NCBI GenBank assembly: GCA_007131435.1
Contig: SLQM01000003.1
Coordinates: 1-12,620 of the forward strand
DNA length: 12,620 nt
Direction of reading: 5' to 3'
Source: Syntrophomonadaceae bacterium
Lineage (GTDB): Bacteria; Bacillota; Dethiobacteria; DTU022
Part shown: positions 1-7,516 of the stretch, in pieces
How the letters are laid out: each line of letters opens with the position of its first letter
Numbering within the stretch: the first letter of the stretch is position 1
Translations under genes and position numbers: made by a program
The notes under the pieces: model-generated
Databases searched by the model: none
Told to the model about the DNA's origin: nothing
The model's input: the letters and a program-made list of their open reading frames with translations, nothing else

Positions 1-1244
1 AAAACTGGCATACCGGCATCAAGGCTGCCGGTCAACAGGTAGTATTTACTGGTATAACCGGCAATGGGCATTACACCCATTAACCCCAGGGCACCAATTG
101 AAAAAGCAAGCATAGTCAGGGGCATCTGTTTGCCAACTCCATGCAGATCCTTGAGGTTCTTTTTGCCTGTTACAGTAATCAGCATGCCGGCGCAGAAGAA
201 AAGGGTTATCTTGAGCACGGCATGATTAATGATGTGGATCAAACCACCTAACACCCCTGTAGGTGAAAGCATTAGCACGCCAAGGGTAATATAGCCAAGC
301 TGGCCGATAGTTGAATAAGCAAGGCGCAGTTTCAATACAGTCTGCTTGATGGCCATAAAAGATCCGACAATAATTGTAAAACAGACTACAACTGCCAGGA
401 TGTTTGTAACACTTAGATCAATTAGCAAATCGCGGCCGAAAATAGAGAAAAAAACCCTTGATATACCAAAAACACCTGCCTTAACAATCGCCACTGCATG
501 AAGCAGGGCGCTAACCGGTGTCGGGGCAACCATCGCCCCGGGAAGCCAGGAATGGAAAGGCATGATCGCTGCCTTTGTACCAAAACCGGCGATCAGTAAA
601 GCAAATATTATTTTCACTAATAACATTCTCTCTTCGCTTGCAGCACCTAGTATGCCGCCCGGCATAAATTCGAGCGTCCCCACTAAATCGTGAATCATAA
701 ACATTGAGAGCAGCACCAGGGCCCCTCCACCAAAGCTATAGCCGATATACTTGATACCGGCTTTAACAGATTCTGCCGTTCCAGCGTGCACTACCAGGGG
801 ATAGGTACAGATGGCCAGGTATTCATAAAATATGTATAAGGTAAAGAGGTTGCCGGCAAAAGCTACACCCATGGCAGCGCTGCAGGATAGGACAAAAAAC
901 ACAAAATAGTTACGCTGCTCATGTTCATGAGCCATGTAACCTATGGAGTAAACGGTGGCAAATATCCAAAGCGAAGAGGAAACGAAACCAAATACCATGC
1001 CCAGTGCATCTACCTTAAAATATATACCCAGGCCATCAAAAAACTCAACCATTCTTATTTCAATAACCTGACCAGCCAGCACTGCCGGCAGCATACTGGC
1101 TACAGCGATGAATACAATTATTACAGATACCAGGGCAGTAATATGACGTTCACGGGCTTTATCCTCATCCAGAATTCGAATGATAATAGATCCGATAATA
1201 GGGACCAGAACAGCTATAATCGGTTGTGGAAAAACCAGGTTCAA
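1..1244 (-). CDS. MrpD/MbhH-like antiporter subunit, 3'-truncated by window edge
   Basis: Polytopic proton-conducting subunit of the MrpD/NuoM/MbhH family (Proton_antipo_M). Translation of the minus strand gives 414 codons with no stop before the window edge; the family is about 490 residues, so roughly the last 80 are missing. The start is a TTG at 1244 preceded by GGAGG eight bases upstream. Visible family residues: GYMAHEH (102-108), TM5 Glu141 in IFYEYL, TM7 Lys224 in GFGTKAAIMPFHSWLP, the APTPVSALLHAV stretch (about 240-251), Lys305, His337, His341, Lys345, and TM12 Lys400. It follows the 717-residue subunit by 41 bases and is probably co-transcribed with it. Its closest relative in the window is the 493-residue protein at 7931: 38 of 70 residues match by eye over residues 81-150. 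Family assignment is firm; whether it joins the plus-strand Mrp complex is inference. Confidence 0.93.
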   Translation of the reverse strand, partial: MNLVFPQPIIAVLVPIIGSIIIRILDEDKARERHITALVSVIIVFIAVASMLPAVLAGQVIEIRMVEFFDGLGIYFKVDALGMVFGFVSSSLWIFATVYSIGYMAHEHEQRNYFVFFVLSCSAAMGVAFAGNLFTLYIFYEYLAICTYPLVVHAGTAESVKAGIKYIGYSFGGGALVLLSMFMIHDLVGTLEFMPGGILGAASEERMLLVKIIFALLIAGFGTKAAIMPFHSWLPGAMVAPTPVSALLHAVAIVKAGVFGISRVFFSIFGRDLLIDLSVTNILAVVVCFTIIVGSFMAIKQTVLKLRLAYSTIGQLGYITLGVLMLSPTGVLGGLIHIINHAVLKITLFFCAGMLITVTGKKNLKDLHGVGKQMPLTMLAFSIGALGLMGVMPIAGYTSKYYLLTGSLDAGMPV

Positions 1245-1285
1245 ATTAATCGCCTCCAGCGTTAGCTGACAAATTGATTCATTTT

Positions 1286-3439
1286 CTACAACAGGAACAG
1301 CAGGCTTGTAGCCAAAATAGCCCCTATAACAATCAGAACAATATATAAATCAAAATCTATATTTGATATATTAATAATCTGAAATCGCTTATCGCCGCGG
1401 GCACTGTAGTCAAATTTAAATAACAGCATAAATATACTTCTAAATAACTGGCCAATACCGCTGAAAGTTTTCCTGACTAATCCGGTCCAGGATGAATATA
1501 TAAATTCCAACCCAGCTGCAGCAGCACCAACCATCTGCATGCCTAAGTTTCTTAAGATACTTTGATCCAGGAAAGCAGTTGCGACAGATGTTTTTTCAAG
1601 CAATACAGGTGCACCGTGAAAGCCCATATTTAAGGTATCATCAATTGTTCTCCCGGTTTTTGTAAATACTCGCCCCAGTATTAATGTTGCAGGCCTGTAA
1701 ACTGAACCTTCAACACTGAGGGCAGCAGGAGGTTCATATTTGAACAGTCCTTTTTTATTAAAGAAATAATAAAAGATCGTCCCCAGGGAAAGGCCGATGG
1801 CAATGCCAAGCAGGTCCTGGGGGTACCAAACTCCCGTATTGGCCAGGTAATCAAGTTTATATGCTGAATAGGTAAATGTACTGCCCATTGGTACTATTAC
1901 ATTTTGCAGCATGTAAGGTGAAAAAAGGCCAAGGAAGCTTATAACGCCAATAAATGAGATTGCAACCAGGCGCTCCGCCCAGGTTTCACCTCTTCCATCC
2001 TTTTCTAGTTTCAAATCCAGTTCAGCAGGCCGCTCTCCCAGGAATATATTTATAAAGAGCTTGGCAATATAACAGACAGTAAGCCCGCTGGTCAGCATAA
2101 AAAGTTTCTCAGCCAGCCACAGATCGGGTAAATAATTAACTTCGTAAGCATATACAATCGCATGGTGGAGCAAGGTTTTACTTACATACCCGTTAAAGCC
2201 GGGAATTCCCATAATACCGGCTGCACACACGGCAAAGGCAGCAAAAGTAAAGGGGAATTTTCGCCATAAACCTCCAAGATTATCGAGATTTTTTTCATGC
2301 AACCGGGCATAGATGATCCCAAATAACATAAACATACCGGCCTTGAAAAAAGCATGATTAATGATATGGTAAGAAAACCCGCCAAAACCCATGGGCCCTT
2401 CAAAACCAAGGTAGGCTGCCGAACCGACACCCATCAGGATGTAACCCATCTGGCTGATACTGCTGTACGCCAGAAGTTTTTTGGCATTACTCTGGATAAC
2501 AGCCATCAGGGCTGCAAATAGCATCGTTATTATACTAATCCAAATTATAATATGACCGAAATTCTGAGTATAAAACCATAGGCCACTTTCTGCCATCTCC
2601 ATTGACGGAGTATAGAGCATTGTAGAAACACGAATAATACCGTAAGCTCCTGTTTTTATCATAATTCCGGATAGAAGCGCGCTGGCCGGTGAAGGAGCAA
2701 CCGGATGAGCCTGGGGAAGCCAGATATGCAGGGGCACCATGCCGGCCTTGACACCAAACCCTATGATCATCAGCAAAGCAATTACCGCTGAGAGAGTCCC
2801 CAGGTTGATGATTTCTTCCAATAGCGGCGCTATAGTAACTGTTCCCAGGTTGTTGTTTAATAAAATAATTCCGCTTAATAAAGCCAGTCCACCAATTATT
2901 CCAAGGTATAAGTAATTGCCTCCTGCATACATTGCTTCATCAGTCTGCATGTGAACTACAAGAGCATAGGCAGCCAGGGTCATGAGCTCAAAGAATAGAA
3001 AGAGGCTTAAAAAATCTCCGCTTAGAAAGACACCTAGACAACCGCCAAGAGACATGATCAGAAAAACATAGTAACGCGTCTGCTTATTCTCAAAATGCAT
3101 GTACGGAACTGAGGCCAGGGTTGCCAGAAACCAAATGATCGCAGTAAAAAGGGCAAAAACACTGCCTGTCATATCTACTCTTAAGCTCATATCAACACCG
3201 GCCAGGGCCGGGAGGTCAAAATACGCTGTATAGCCTTGAACAGCCAGGGTAAAAAGAAAAACGGATAATACGAGAGTTACGATTGTTACAGCAACAGCCA
3301 GGTAATTTCTTGCCGTTGCAGAGAAGAAACCGGTCAGGCCGATTGCCAGTGAACCAATCAGGGGAGTGGCTATAATAAGGAGGGGTAGGTAACTGGTTAG
3401 AACGTGATCATTAAATTCTATTGCGAACAATTCTGCCAT
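1286..3439 (-). CDS. Large NuoL/HyfB-like antiporter subunit (717 aa)
   Basis: Integral membrane protein of the NuoL/MrpA-N/HyfB group, expected to carry one proton path of an Mrp- or complex-I-like assembly. ATG start with GAGG seven bases upstream. Key residues: TM5 Glu151 in LFFELMTLAAY, TM7 Lys231 in GFGVKAGMVPLHIWLP, the HPVAPSPASALLSG stretch (245-258), Lys320/Lys321, His358, His362, Lys366, and Lys421 in GYVSKTLLHHA. The 14-helix core ends near residue 560. A tail of about 150 residues follows, rich in amphipathic stretches (about 581-677), with NISNIDF at 690-696 and a last hydrophobic helix (about 697-717). This resembles the lateral helix plus final membrane helix of NuoL. The protein is paralogous to the 662-residue protein at 9415. 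It is first gene of the minus-strand operon and is divergent from mrpB. A specific name (hyfB, mrpA) would be overreach. Confidence 0.92.
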   Translation of the reverse strand: MAELFAIEFNDHVLTSYLPLLIIATPLIGSLAIGLTGFFSATARNYLAVAVTIVTLVLSVFLFTLAVQGYTAYFDLPALAGVDMSLRVDMTGSVFALFTAIIWFLATLASVPYMHFENKQTRYYVFLIMSLGGCLGVFLSGDFLSLFLFFELMTLAAYALVVHMQTDEAMYAGGNYLYLGIIGGLALLSGIILLNNNLGTVTIAPLLEEIINLGTLSAVIALLMIIGFGVKAGMVPLHIWLPQAHPVAPSPASALLSGIMIKTGAYGIIRVSTMLYTPSMEMAESGLWFYTQNFGHIIIWISIITMLFAALMAVIQSNAKKLLAYSSISQMGYILMGVGSAAYLGFEGPMGFGGFSYHIINHAFFKAGMFMLFGIIYARLHEKNLDNLGGLWRKFPFTFAAFAVCAAGIMGIPGFNGYVSKTLLHHAIVYAYEVNYLPDLWLAEKLFMLTSGLTVCYIAKLFINIFLGERPAELDLKLEKDGRGETWAERLVAISFIGVISFLGLFSPYMLQNVIVPMGSTFTYSAYKLDYLANTGVWYPQDLLGIAIGLSLGTIFYYFFNKKGLFKYEPPAALSVEGSVYRPATLILGRVFTKTGRTIDDTLNMGFHGAPVLLEKTSVATAFLDQSILRNLGMQMVGAAAAGLEFIYSSWTGLVRKTFSGIGQLFRSIFMLLFKFDYSARGDKRFQIINISNIDFDLYIVLIVIGAILATSLLFLL

Positions 3440-3446
3440 TATTTAA

Positions 3447-3450
3447 CCTC
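3447..3450 (-). promoter_or_regulatory. Ribosome binding site of the 717-aa gene
   Basis: GAGG read on the minus strand, seven bases before the ATG at 3439. It supports that start over downstream methionines. Confidence 0.6.
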
Positions 3451-3533
3451 ATCTTATTCATATAAAACAATCAAAGCCTTTAATTCGCGCTAGTGAGCTG
3501 ATTTCCTTTTTTTTATCAATAATTCATTCAATA

Positions 3534-3563
3534 AATATAGCATAAAATTTTAATTAAAAACAA
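3534..3563 (-). promoter_or_regulatory. Candidate sigma-A promoter of minus-strand operon
   Basis: On the minus strand, TTGTTT (3558-3563) lies 18 bases before TATATT (3534-3539) in very AT-rich DNA, about 95 bases upstream of the 717-residue gene. The match is good for a -35/-10 pair but it is an inspection-based call. Its -35 box is one base away from the -35 box of the opposing promoter. Confidence 0.5.
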
Positions 3564-3564
3564 C

Positions 3565-3593
3565 TTGACAGATAACAGAAAATGATAAAAAAT
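3565..3593 (+). promoter_or_regulatory. Candidate sigma-A promoter of the mrp operon
   Basis: A perfect TTGACA (3565-3570) is followed after 17 bases by AAAAAT (3588-3593), which matches the -10 consensus at four of six positions. Transcription would begin near 3600, giving a leader of about 165 bases before the favoured mrpB start. The weak -10 box beside a perfect -35 box could suit activator control, but no regulator site is identified. Confidence 0.45.
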
Positions 3594-3764
3594 AGAGAGG
3601 TAATAGAGGGGTTTTTTTGTGCCTAAAAGTTAGTATTATTTTAATGCAGTGATATTTTTTTTGTTCATAATTGTGAATATTTGAACTTGCTAAATTTTCT
3701 GATCGTTTTGATATTGGAAAGACTTTTGTTGGGCACTGCCCAGTTCATGAAGGGGGAAATCCAG
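3594..3764 (+). other. Leader region of the mrp operon
   Basis: AT-rich transcribed leader, if the promoter call is right. It holds GAGGGG (3606-3611) followed seven T residues later by a GTG that opens only a four-codon frame (3619-3633). It also holds an imperfect dyad with arms GTTCA (3663-3667) and TGAAC (3682-3686), and a small hairpin TGGGC-ACT-GCCCA (3730-3742) just ahead of the favoured mrpB ribosome binding site. No known riboswitch is recognised. Confidence 0.35.
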
Positions 3765-4160
3765 GTGCACGATTATGCGACAAGGGTAGTATTCAGGTAC
3801 ATGCTTCTTTTTGTAATTTTATACGGGGTTTACGTTATCATGCACGGCCACATATCCCCGGGCGGCGGCTTTTCCGGGGGGATGATTATAGGGCTTGGTT
3901 TTCTACTTTATATCTTGATTTTTGGCCAGTTATGGGATGTTAGCTTCAGGGGGATGATTCTCGATTCAGCTATAATCTTTGTCGGTATCGGCGGCATCCT
4001 GGAAGTGCTGAAGTTTGTTATTCCTTTCGAGCATGGCCCGATCGGGGTTCCCGGAACCCTTTTTAGTGTCGGTATTATATCTGTATCAAACTTCGGTATC
4101 GGCATCCTCGTGGCCAGCACTATCCTTGGAGTATACTACATGATCAGCGAGGAGGCATAA
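3765..4160 (+). CDS. mrpB: Na+/H+ antiporter subunit MrpB (MbhF-like)
   Basis: Small four-helix membrane subunit of the Mrp Na+/H+ antiporter (MnhB family), equivalent to MbhF in membrane-bound hydrogenases. The diagnostic motif HGHISPGGGFSGG lies near the N-terminus (about residues 27-39 of the 131-residue form), and the HGPIGVPGTLFSVG segment follows. The start is uncertain. GTG 3765 is favoured because AGGGGG sits about eight bases upstream and the product then begins MHDYATRVVF, as expected of the family. ATG 3747 adds six residues. TTG 3681 would add 28 residues, including an uncharacteristic extra hydrophobic stretch, and has no ribosome binding site. It is first gene of the plus-strand operon. 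The gene ends three bases before mrpC, and its GAGGAGG end supplies the mrpC ribosome binding site. Confidence 0.9.
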   Translation: MHDYATRVVFRYMLLFVILYGVYVIMHGHISPGGGFSGGMIIGLGFLLYILIFGQLWDVSFRGMILDSAIIFVGIGGILEVLKFVIPFEHGPIGVPGTLFSVGIISVSNFGIGILVASTILGVYYMISEEA

Positions 4161-4163
4161 ATC

Positions 4164-4523
4164 TTGGACCTGCAAATAGTTTTTTTAAACTTCCCTTATT
4201 TTGTTGCAATCATATTATTCTCCATGGGCACCTTGATTGTCCTCACTCAACCAAATCTTGTTAAAAAAGTTATCGGCATAAATATAATGGAAACTTCCAT
4301 TTTCCTTTTCTTCATCGCGGTAGGTAATGCTCACGGCGGTGTACCCCCAATCTTTGACGCCAGCGCGCCCGATGTTTTTTACGTAAACCCGCTGCCATCA
4401 GTTCTAATGCTGACAGGAATTGTTGTAAGCTTTAGCGTTACGGCATTTGCCCTGGCACTGATAGTAAAACTATACATTTATTACGGCACCATAAGCGCAC
4501 CAAACTTTATGAAATTAAAATAG
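4164..4523 (+). CDS. mrpC: Na+/H+ antiporter subunit MrpC (NuoK/MbhG-like)
   Basis: Three-helix NuoK-type subunit (119 residues) of the Mrp complex, in the membrane next to MrpA/MrpD-type subunits. The TTG start is set by GAGGAGG overlapping the end of mrpB. Family motifs are NLVKKVIGINIMETS (31-45) in helix 2 and NPLPSVLMLTGIVVSFSVTA (75-94) in helix 3. Glu43 lies in the second helix, in the region where NuoK carries its essential glutamate; residue equivalence is my inference. The loop between helices 2 and 3 is short and Gly/Pro/Asp-rich (about 57-75). Its length and form fit MbhG/split-Mrp proteins better than Bacillus MrpC. mrpD follows after 14 bases. Confidence 0.93.
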   Translation: MDLQIVFLNFPYFVAIILFSMGTLIVLTQPNLVKKVIGINIMETSIFLFFIAVGNAHGGVPPIFDASAPDVFYVNPLPSVLMLTGIVVSFSVTAFALALIVKLYIYYGTISAPNFMKLK

Positions 4524-4537
4524 AGGTGACCCCTTAA

Positions 4538-6049
4538 ATGGATGTAACAATATCAAAACTACCTTTTTACTGCGTCATCATCCCGCTAATAGCCTCTTTC
4601 TGCATGCCTGTTCTCGCCCGCTGGAAAAAAGAATTCTGTGCCCCCCTGGCAACCTTAGCTACCGCGGCGGTTTTTGTCATCACACTGGTAATTGGTTACC
4701 AGGTTATGAATAACGGGCCTCTCGCCTATCATGTTTCAGGTTGGGAACCGCCCTGGGGAATTGAAATTCTTGTTGAATCATTGTCGAGCCTGATGATCAT
4801 GCTTATTTCCGGGGTTTGCCTTGTTATAATGGTCTATAGCTTTGTAGCCGTAAAATTTGAGCTGGAGCGAATTATAACCGGCTGGTATTATACAGCATTT
4901 TTATTATGCCTTTCAGGAATGACAGGCCTTGTTATTTCAAATGATATTTTTAATATGTATGTTCTAATTGAAATTACCGGTATCAGCGCCTGCGCCCTGG
5001 TTGTAGCCAAGGGTTCCAGGATGGCTACCGAAGCAGCGCTTAAATACCTGCTTCTGGCTACCATCGGTTCCGGTTTTATATTATTTGGAATCGGGTTTAT
5101 CTACATGATAACCGGACACTTAAATATCAGTTTTATTGCTATTGAGCTGGCTGAGGTTAAAGATACATACCCGATACTTATCTGGACCACTTTAAGCTTT
5201 TTTGTTGTAGGCTTCGGGGTTAAAGCCGCACTGTTCCCTCTGCACCTGTGGCTGCCTGATGCCCACTCGTCTGCACCATCCCCATCCAGCGCACTGCTTT
5301 CCAGCCTGGTTGTCAAAGTATATATTATCTCTTTTCTAAAAATACTCTTTATAGCATTCGGTTTAGAAATATTCCATGAGACTTTTATCCGACACCTGAT
5401 AATTGTTTTGGCCGTCATAGCCATGCTTTCCGGCTCTTTCTTTGCTTTCGTCCAGATTGAGCTAAAAAGGCGGCTTGCATATTCCACTGTTGCACAAATC
5501 GGTTATATTTTTCTTGGTATAGGGCTTGGCACTCCCTGGGGCCTGGCGGCAGGCATGCTTCATATTTTAGTTCATGCGTTTATGAAGACCTGCCTCTTCC
5601 TCTGCGCAGGGGCAATTGCCTACCAGACCGGACGCAAGCAGGTTAATGAATTTGCCGGAATGGGTTATAAGATGCCCATAACCATGGGAGCTTTCACCAT
5701 TGCCTCTTTCTCCATGGTTGGCATTCCACTGTTCGGTGGATTTATCAGCAAGTACGGCCTTGCTTTGGGCAGCCTGGAAGCAGGTATTCCTTCAATCATT
5801 CTAGTTATTATACTAAGCGGCCTTTTAAATGCCACATACTATTTCCCGATTATCGGGCAGGCTTATTTTTCGCAAGATGAGCATGAAGCTCATGGCGAAG
5901 AACACGGGGCTAAAAAATTCCAGAAGGACCAGCTGCCGATCAGCATGCTTGCACCAATTGTAGTTATCGCACTGGGCATAATTTACCTTGGCATATTCCC
6001 GGGAACTGCCCTGAACTTCATAAACCAGACTATAGCAATGCTGCTTTAA
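4538..6049 (+). CDS. mrpD: Na+/H+ antiporter subunit MrpD
   Basis: Antiporter-like subunit of the Mrp complex (NuoM/NuoN/MrpD family), 503 residues with about 14 membrane helices and normal length. ATG start with GAGGTGA eight bases upstream. The proton-path residues are present: TM5 Glu145 (YVLIEITGIS) and TM7 Lys229 (GFGVKAALFPLHLWLP), matching the essential Glu/Lys pair known from Bacillus MrpD. Lys260, Lys310, His342, His346, Lys350 and Lys405 are also present. The loop before the last helix is unusually charged and histidine-bearing (DEHEAHGEEHGAKK, 447-460). Among the five antiporter-like proteins here this one looks most like ordinary MrpD and sits in the usual BCD gene order. mrpE follows after about 30 bases. 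Confidence 0.94.
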   Translation: MDVTISKLPFYCVIIPLIASFCMPVLARWKKEFCAPLATLATAAVFVITLVIGYQVMNNGPLAYHVSGWEPPWGIEILVESLSSLMIMLISGVCLVIMVYSFVAVKFELERIITGWYYTAFLLCLSGMTGLVISNDIFNMYVLIEITGISACALVVAKGSRMATEAALKYLLLATIGSGFILFGIGFIYMITGHLNISFIAIELAEVKDTYPILIWTTLSFFVVGFGVKAALFPLHLWLPDAHSSAPSPSSALLSSLVVKVYIISFLKILFIAFGLEIFHETFIRHLIIVLAVIAMLSGSFFAFVQIELKRRLAYSTVAQIGYIFLGIGLGTPWGLAAGMLHILVHAFMKTCLFLCAGAIAYQTGRKQVNEFAGMGYKMPITMGAFTIASFSMVGIPLFGGFISKYGLALGSLEAGIPSIILVIILSGLLNATYYFPIIGQAYFSQDEHEAHGEEHGAKKFQKDQLPISMLAPIVVIALGIIYLGIFPGTALNFINQTIAMLL

Positions 6050-6079
6050 AATTAAGATACCCGGTAGGAGGTGATTGAT

Positions 6080-6592
6080 GTGCTAACCAGAGTTAAAGGT
6101 GACCCAATGGGTTCTGTATTCATATTTGTGCTTTTAATGGCTTTTTGGCTTTTAATATCTGCAAGCGCAGACTGGCAGCACATCGTTGTAGGTTCTATTT
6201 TCAGCTTAATACTAACTGTATTCTGGAGCAACCTGACAATTGCTGCTGAATTCAGGACGGAGTTTACCCTAAAGCAGGTTTACCTGTTAATTAAATATTT
6301 TATCGCACTATTAGTAGAGGTTATTCTGGCCAATATTACAGTTGCCATGATCGTGCTTAACCCGCGTTTGCCGATATCACCCGGGATGGTTATCATGCGC
6401 TGCGACCTGGAAAGAAGTTTGATTCGGGTATTATATGTTAACTCTATCACCCTCTGCCCGGGAACAATAACCGTTGAGCTGGAGGATAACCTGCTGATTG
6501 TCCATGCCTTTACCAGGCATTACGGTGAAGACCAGGAGAATTCAGCGCAATACCGCAGGCTCTTGGAGCTGGAGGAAACTTATAAAAAATGA
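6080..6592 (+). CDS. mrpE: Na+/H+ antiporter subunit MrpE
   Basis: MrpE/MnhE/MbhA-family subunit, about 170 residues, with N-terminal membrane helices and a C-terminal soluble domain. The hallmark is NSITLCPGTITVELEDN (about 121-137), followed by LLIVHA. The GTG at 6080 is chosen as start because AGGAGG (6066-6071) lies eight bases upstream. The in-frame GTG at 6071 overlaps that ribosome binding site and is unlikely. In Bacillus-type operons MrpE is needed for stable assembly and activity; the same role is assumed here. The stop overlaps the mrpF start (ATGA), implying translational coupling. Confidence 0.93.
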   Translation: MLTRVKGDPMGSVFIFVLLMAFWLLISASADWQHIVVGSIFSLILTVFWSNLTIAAEFRTEFTLKQVYLLIKYFIALLVEVILANITVAMIVLNPRLPISPGMVIMRCDLERSLIRVLYVNSITLCPGTITVELEDNLLIVHAFTRHYGEDQENSAQYRRLLELEETYKK

Positions 6593-6855
6593 TTAATACC
6601 ATACTTTATAGTATTGTTGTTGGCCTGATAATAATTTCTATCATTTGTATTTTCCGGGCTTATGCCGGACCAACAGTTCTAGATCGCGTTGTAGCGATGA
6701 ATGTTATTACCACAAATGTTGTGATGATAATCCTGATCTTTGCTTATATAGACAGGAGTTTATACTATATTGATGTGGCCTTTGTATTTGTACTCGGGGC
6801 TTTTATCGGTACTCTCTGTATTCTAAAGCTTCTGAGAGAAGGTCATATAATTTGA
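6589..6855 (+). CDS. mrpF: Na+/H+ antiporter subunit MrpF
   Basis: Three-helix MrpF/PhaF/MbhB-family subunit, 88 residues, normal length. The motif GPTVLDRVVAMNVIT (28-41) includes the conserved Asp32-Arg33 pair, and YIDVAFVFVLGAFIG follows (60-74) with Asp62. The start overlaps the mrpE stop by four bases. GGAGG lies upstream within the end of mrpE. In structures of Mrp/MBH complexes MrpF (MbhB) packs with MrpE and MrpG in the proposed sodium-translocating part; that placement is known for the family and assumed here. Confidence 0.93.
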   Translation: MINTILYSIVVGLIIISIICIFRAYAGPTVLDRVVAMNVITTNVVMIILIFAYIDRSLYYIDVAFVFVLGAFIGTLCILKLLREGHII

Positions 6856-6858
6856 TTA

Positions 6859-6876
6859 AAGGCTGCTGAAAGCCTT
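6859..6876 (+). other. Small hairpin between mrpF and mrpG
   Basis: AAGGCT (6859-6864), a six-base loop, then AGCCTT (6871-6876): a perfect six-base-pair stem in the short gap before mrpG. No T-run follows, so it is not a terminator. It may be chance or an mRNA-processing or stabilising element. Confidence 0.3.
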
Positions 6877-6893
6877 GAACCGGGGTGAGTGTT

Positions 6894-7280
6894 TTGATAC
6901 TGGAGTATATTGCAATTGTATTTTTATTCGGCGGTTTTTTCTTTCTGCTGGTCGGGGTTGTAGGTCTGCTTAGACTTCCAGACGTTTACACACGCATGCA
7001 TGCCATGGGTAAGTGCGATACGCTTGGTGCCGGCTTGATCCTTGTAGCCCTGATGCTTCTAATCTGGGATGTCACAAATATTACAAAGCTGGTATTAATC
7101 CTGTCTATGATCGCCACCATTAACCCGATTATTACCCACCTGATCGCTAAAACTGCCTATAATCGTGGAACCCCCATGGCTGAAGGCAGCTACCTGATCA
7201 ATGACTATGTGGCTTCACAACGCCGCAGGCGCAGGGCAAGGGTTGAAGAGATTAAGAAAGGAGATGAGAACGATAAATGA
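6894..7280 (+). CDS. mrpG: Na+/H+ antiporter subunit MrpG
   Basis: Three-helix PhaG/MnhG/MbhC-family subunit. The diagnostic motif RLPDVYTRMHAMGKCDTLGAG follows the first helix (about 30-50 if counted from GTG 6885). GTG 6885 is possible, but it lies within the GGGGTGAG ribosome binding site. TTG 6894, five bases after that site, is therefore the better start and gives 128 residues. The C-terminus is extended and strongly basic, with five arginines in a row (SQRRRRRARVEE), followed by an acidic end. This tail should lie in the cytoplasm. The stop overlaps the next gene by four bases, and AAAGGAG inside mrpG serves as that gene's ribosome binding site. Confidence 0.92.
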   Translation: MILEYIAIVFLFGGFFFLLVGVVGLLRLPDVYTRMHAMGKCDTLGAGLILVALMLLIWDVTNITKLVLILSMIATINPIITHLIAKTAYNRGTPMAEGSYLINDYVASQRRRRRARVEEIKKGDENDK

Positions 7281-7516
7281 TTGATATTGTAATGTTTCTG
7301 CTGCTGGTAGTTCTCATCGTTTCCGCTTTTTCACTGTTTATATTTAACGATCTGTTATATATCGTGATTATATTTGGCGCTTATAGCATGGTCATGTCAC
7401 TGGTCTGGCAGCAGCTTAACTCACCGGACCTTGCTATTACCGAAGCGGCAATCGGTATAGGCTTAACTGTTTTAATGGTTACTGTAGTTACCAAGGTGGG
7501 GAGGCGACCACAATGA
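7277..7516 (+). CDS. MbhD-like subunit (MrpA C-terminal module 1, DUF4040)
   Basis: 79-residue protein with two to three membrane helices, matching the MbhD/DUF4040 module. In Bacillus-type MrpA this module is fused after the NuoL-like half. The hallmark is NSPDLAITEAAIGIGLT (48-64), close to the SPDLALTEAAVG motif of the family and related to NuoJ. Here it is a free-standing gene, as in membrane-bound hydrogenases and archaeal Mrp operons. It overlaps mrpG at its start and the next gene at its end by four bases each (ATGA), so all three should be translated in a coupled way. Confident on family; mrpA-C or mbhD are both reasonable labels. Confidence 0.88.
   Translation: MIDIVMFLLLVVLIVSAFSLFIFNDLLYIVIIFGAYSMVMSLVWQQLNSPDLAITEAAIGIGLTVLMVTVVTKVGRRPQ

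Noticed and set aside
921..1265. Open frame on the plus strand (114 codons)
   Set aside because: It is antisense to the left-edge MrpD-like gene, has no recognisable family features and no convincing ribosome binding site. The minus-strand frame here contains clear family motifs.
5101..5487. Open frame on the minus strand (128 codons) inside mrpD
   Set aside because: It is a shadow of mrpD, whose own frame carries the TM7 Lys and the surrounding motifs. The antisense product has no coherent membrane or domain pattern.
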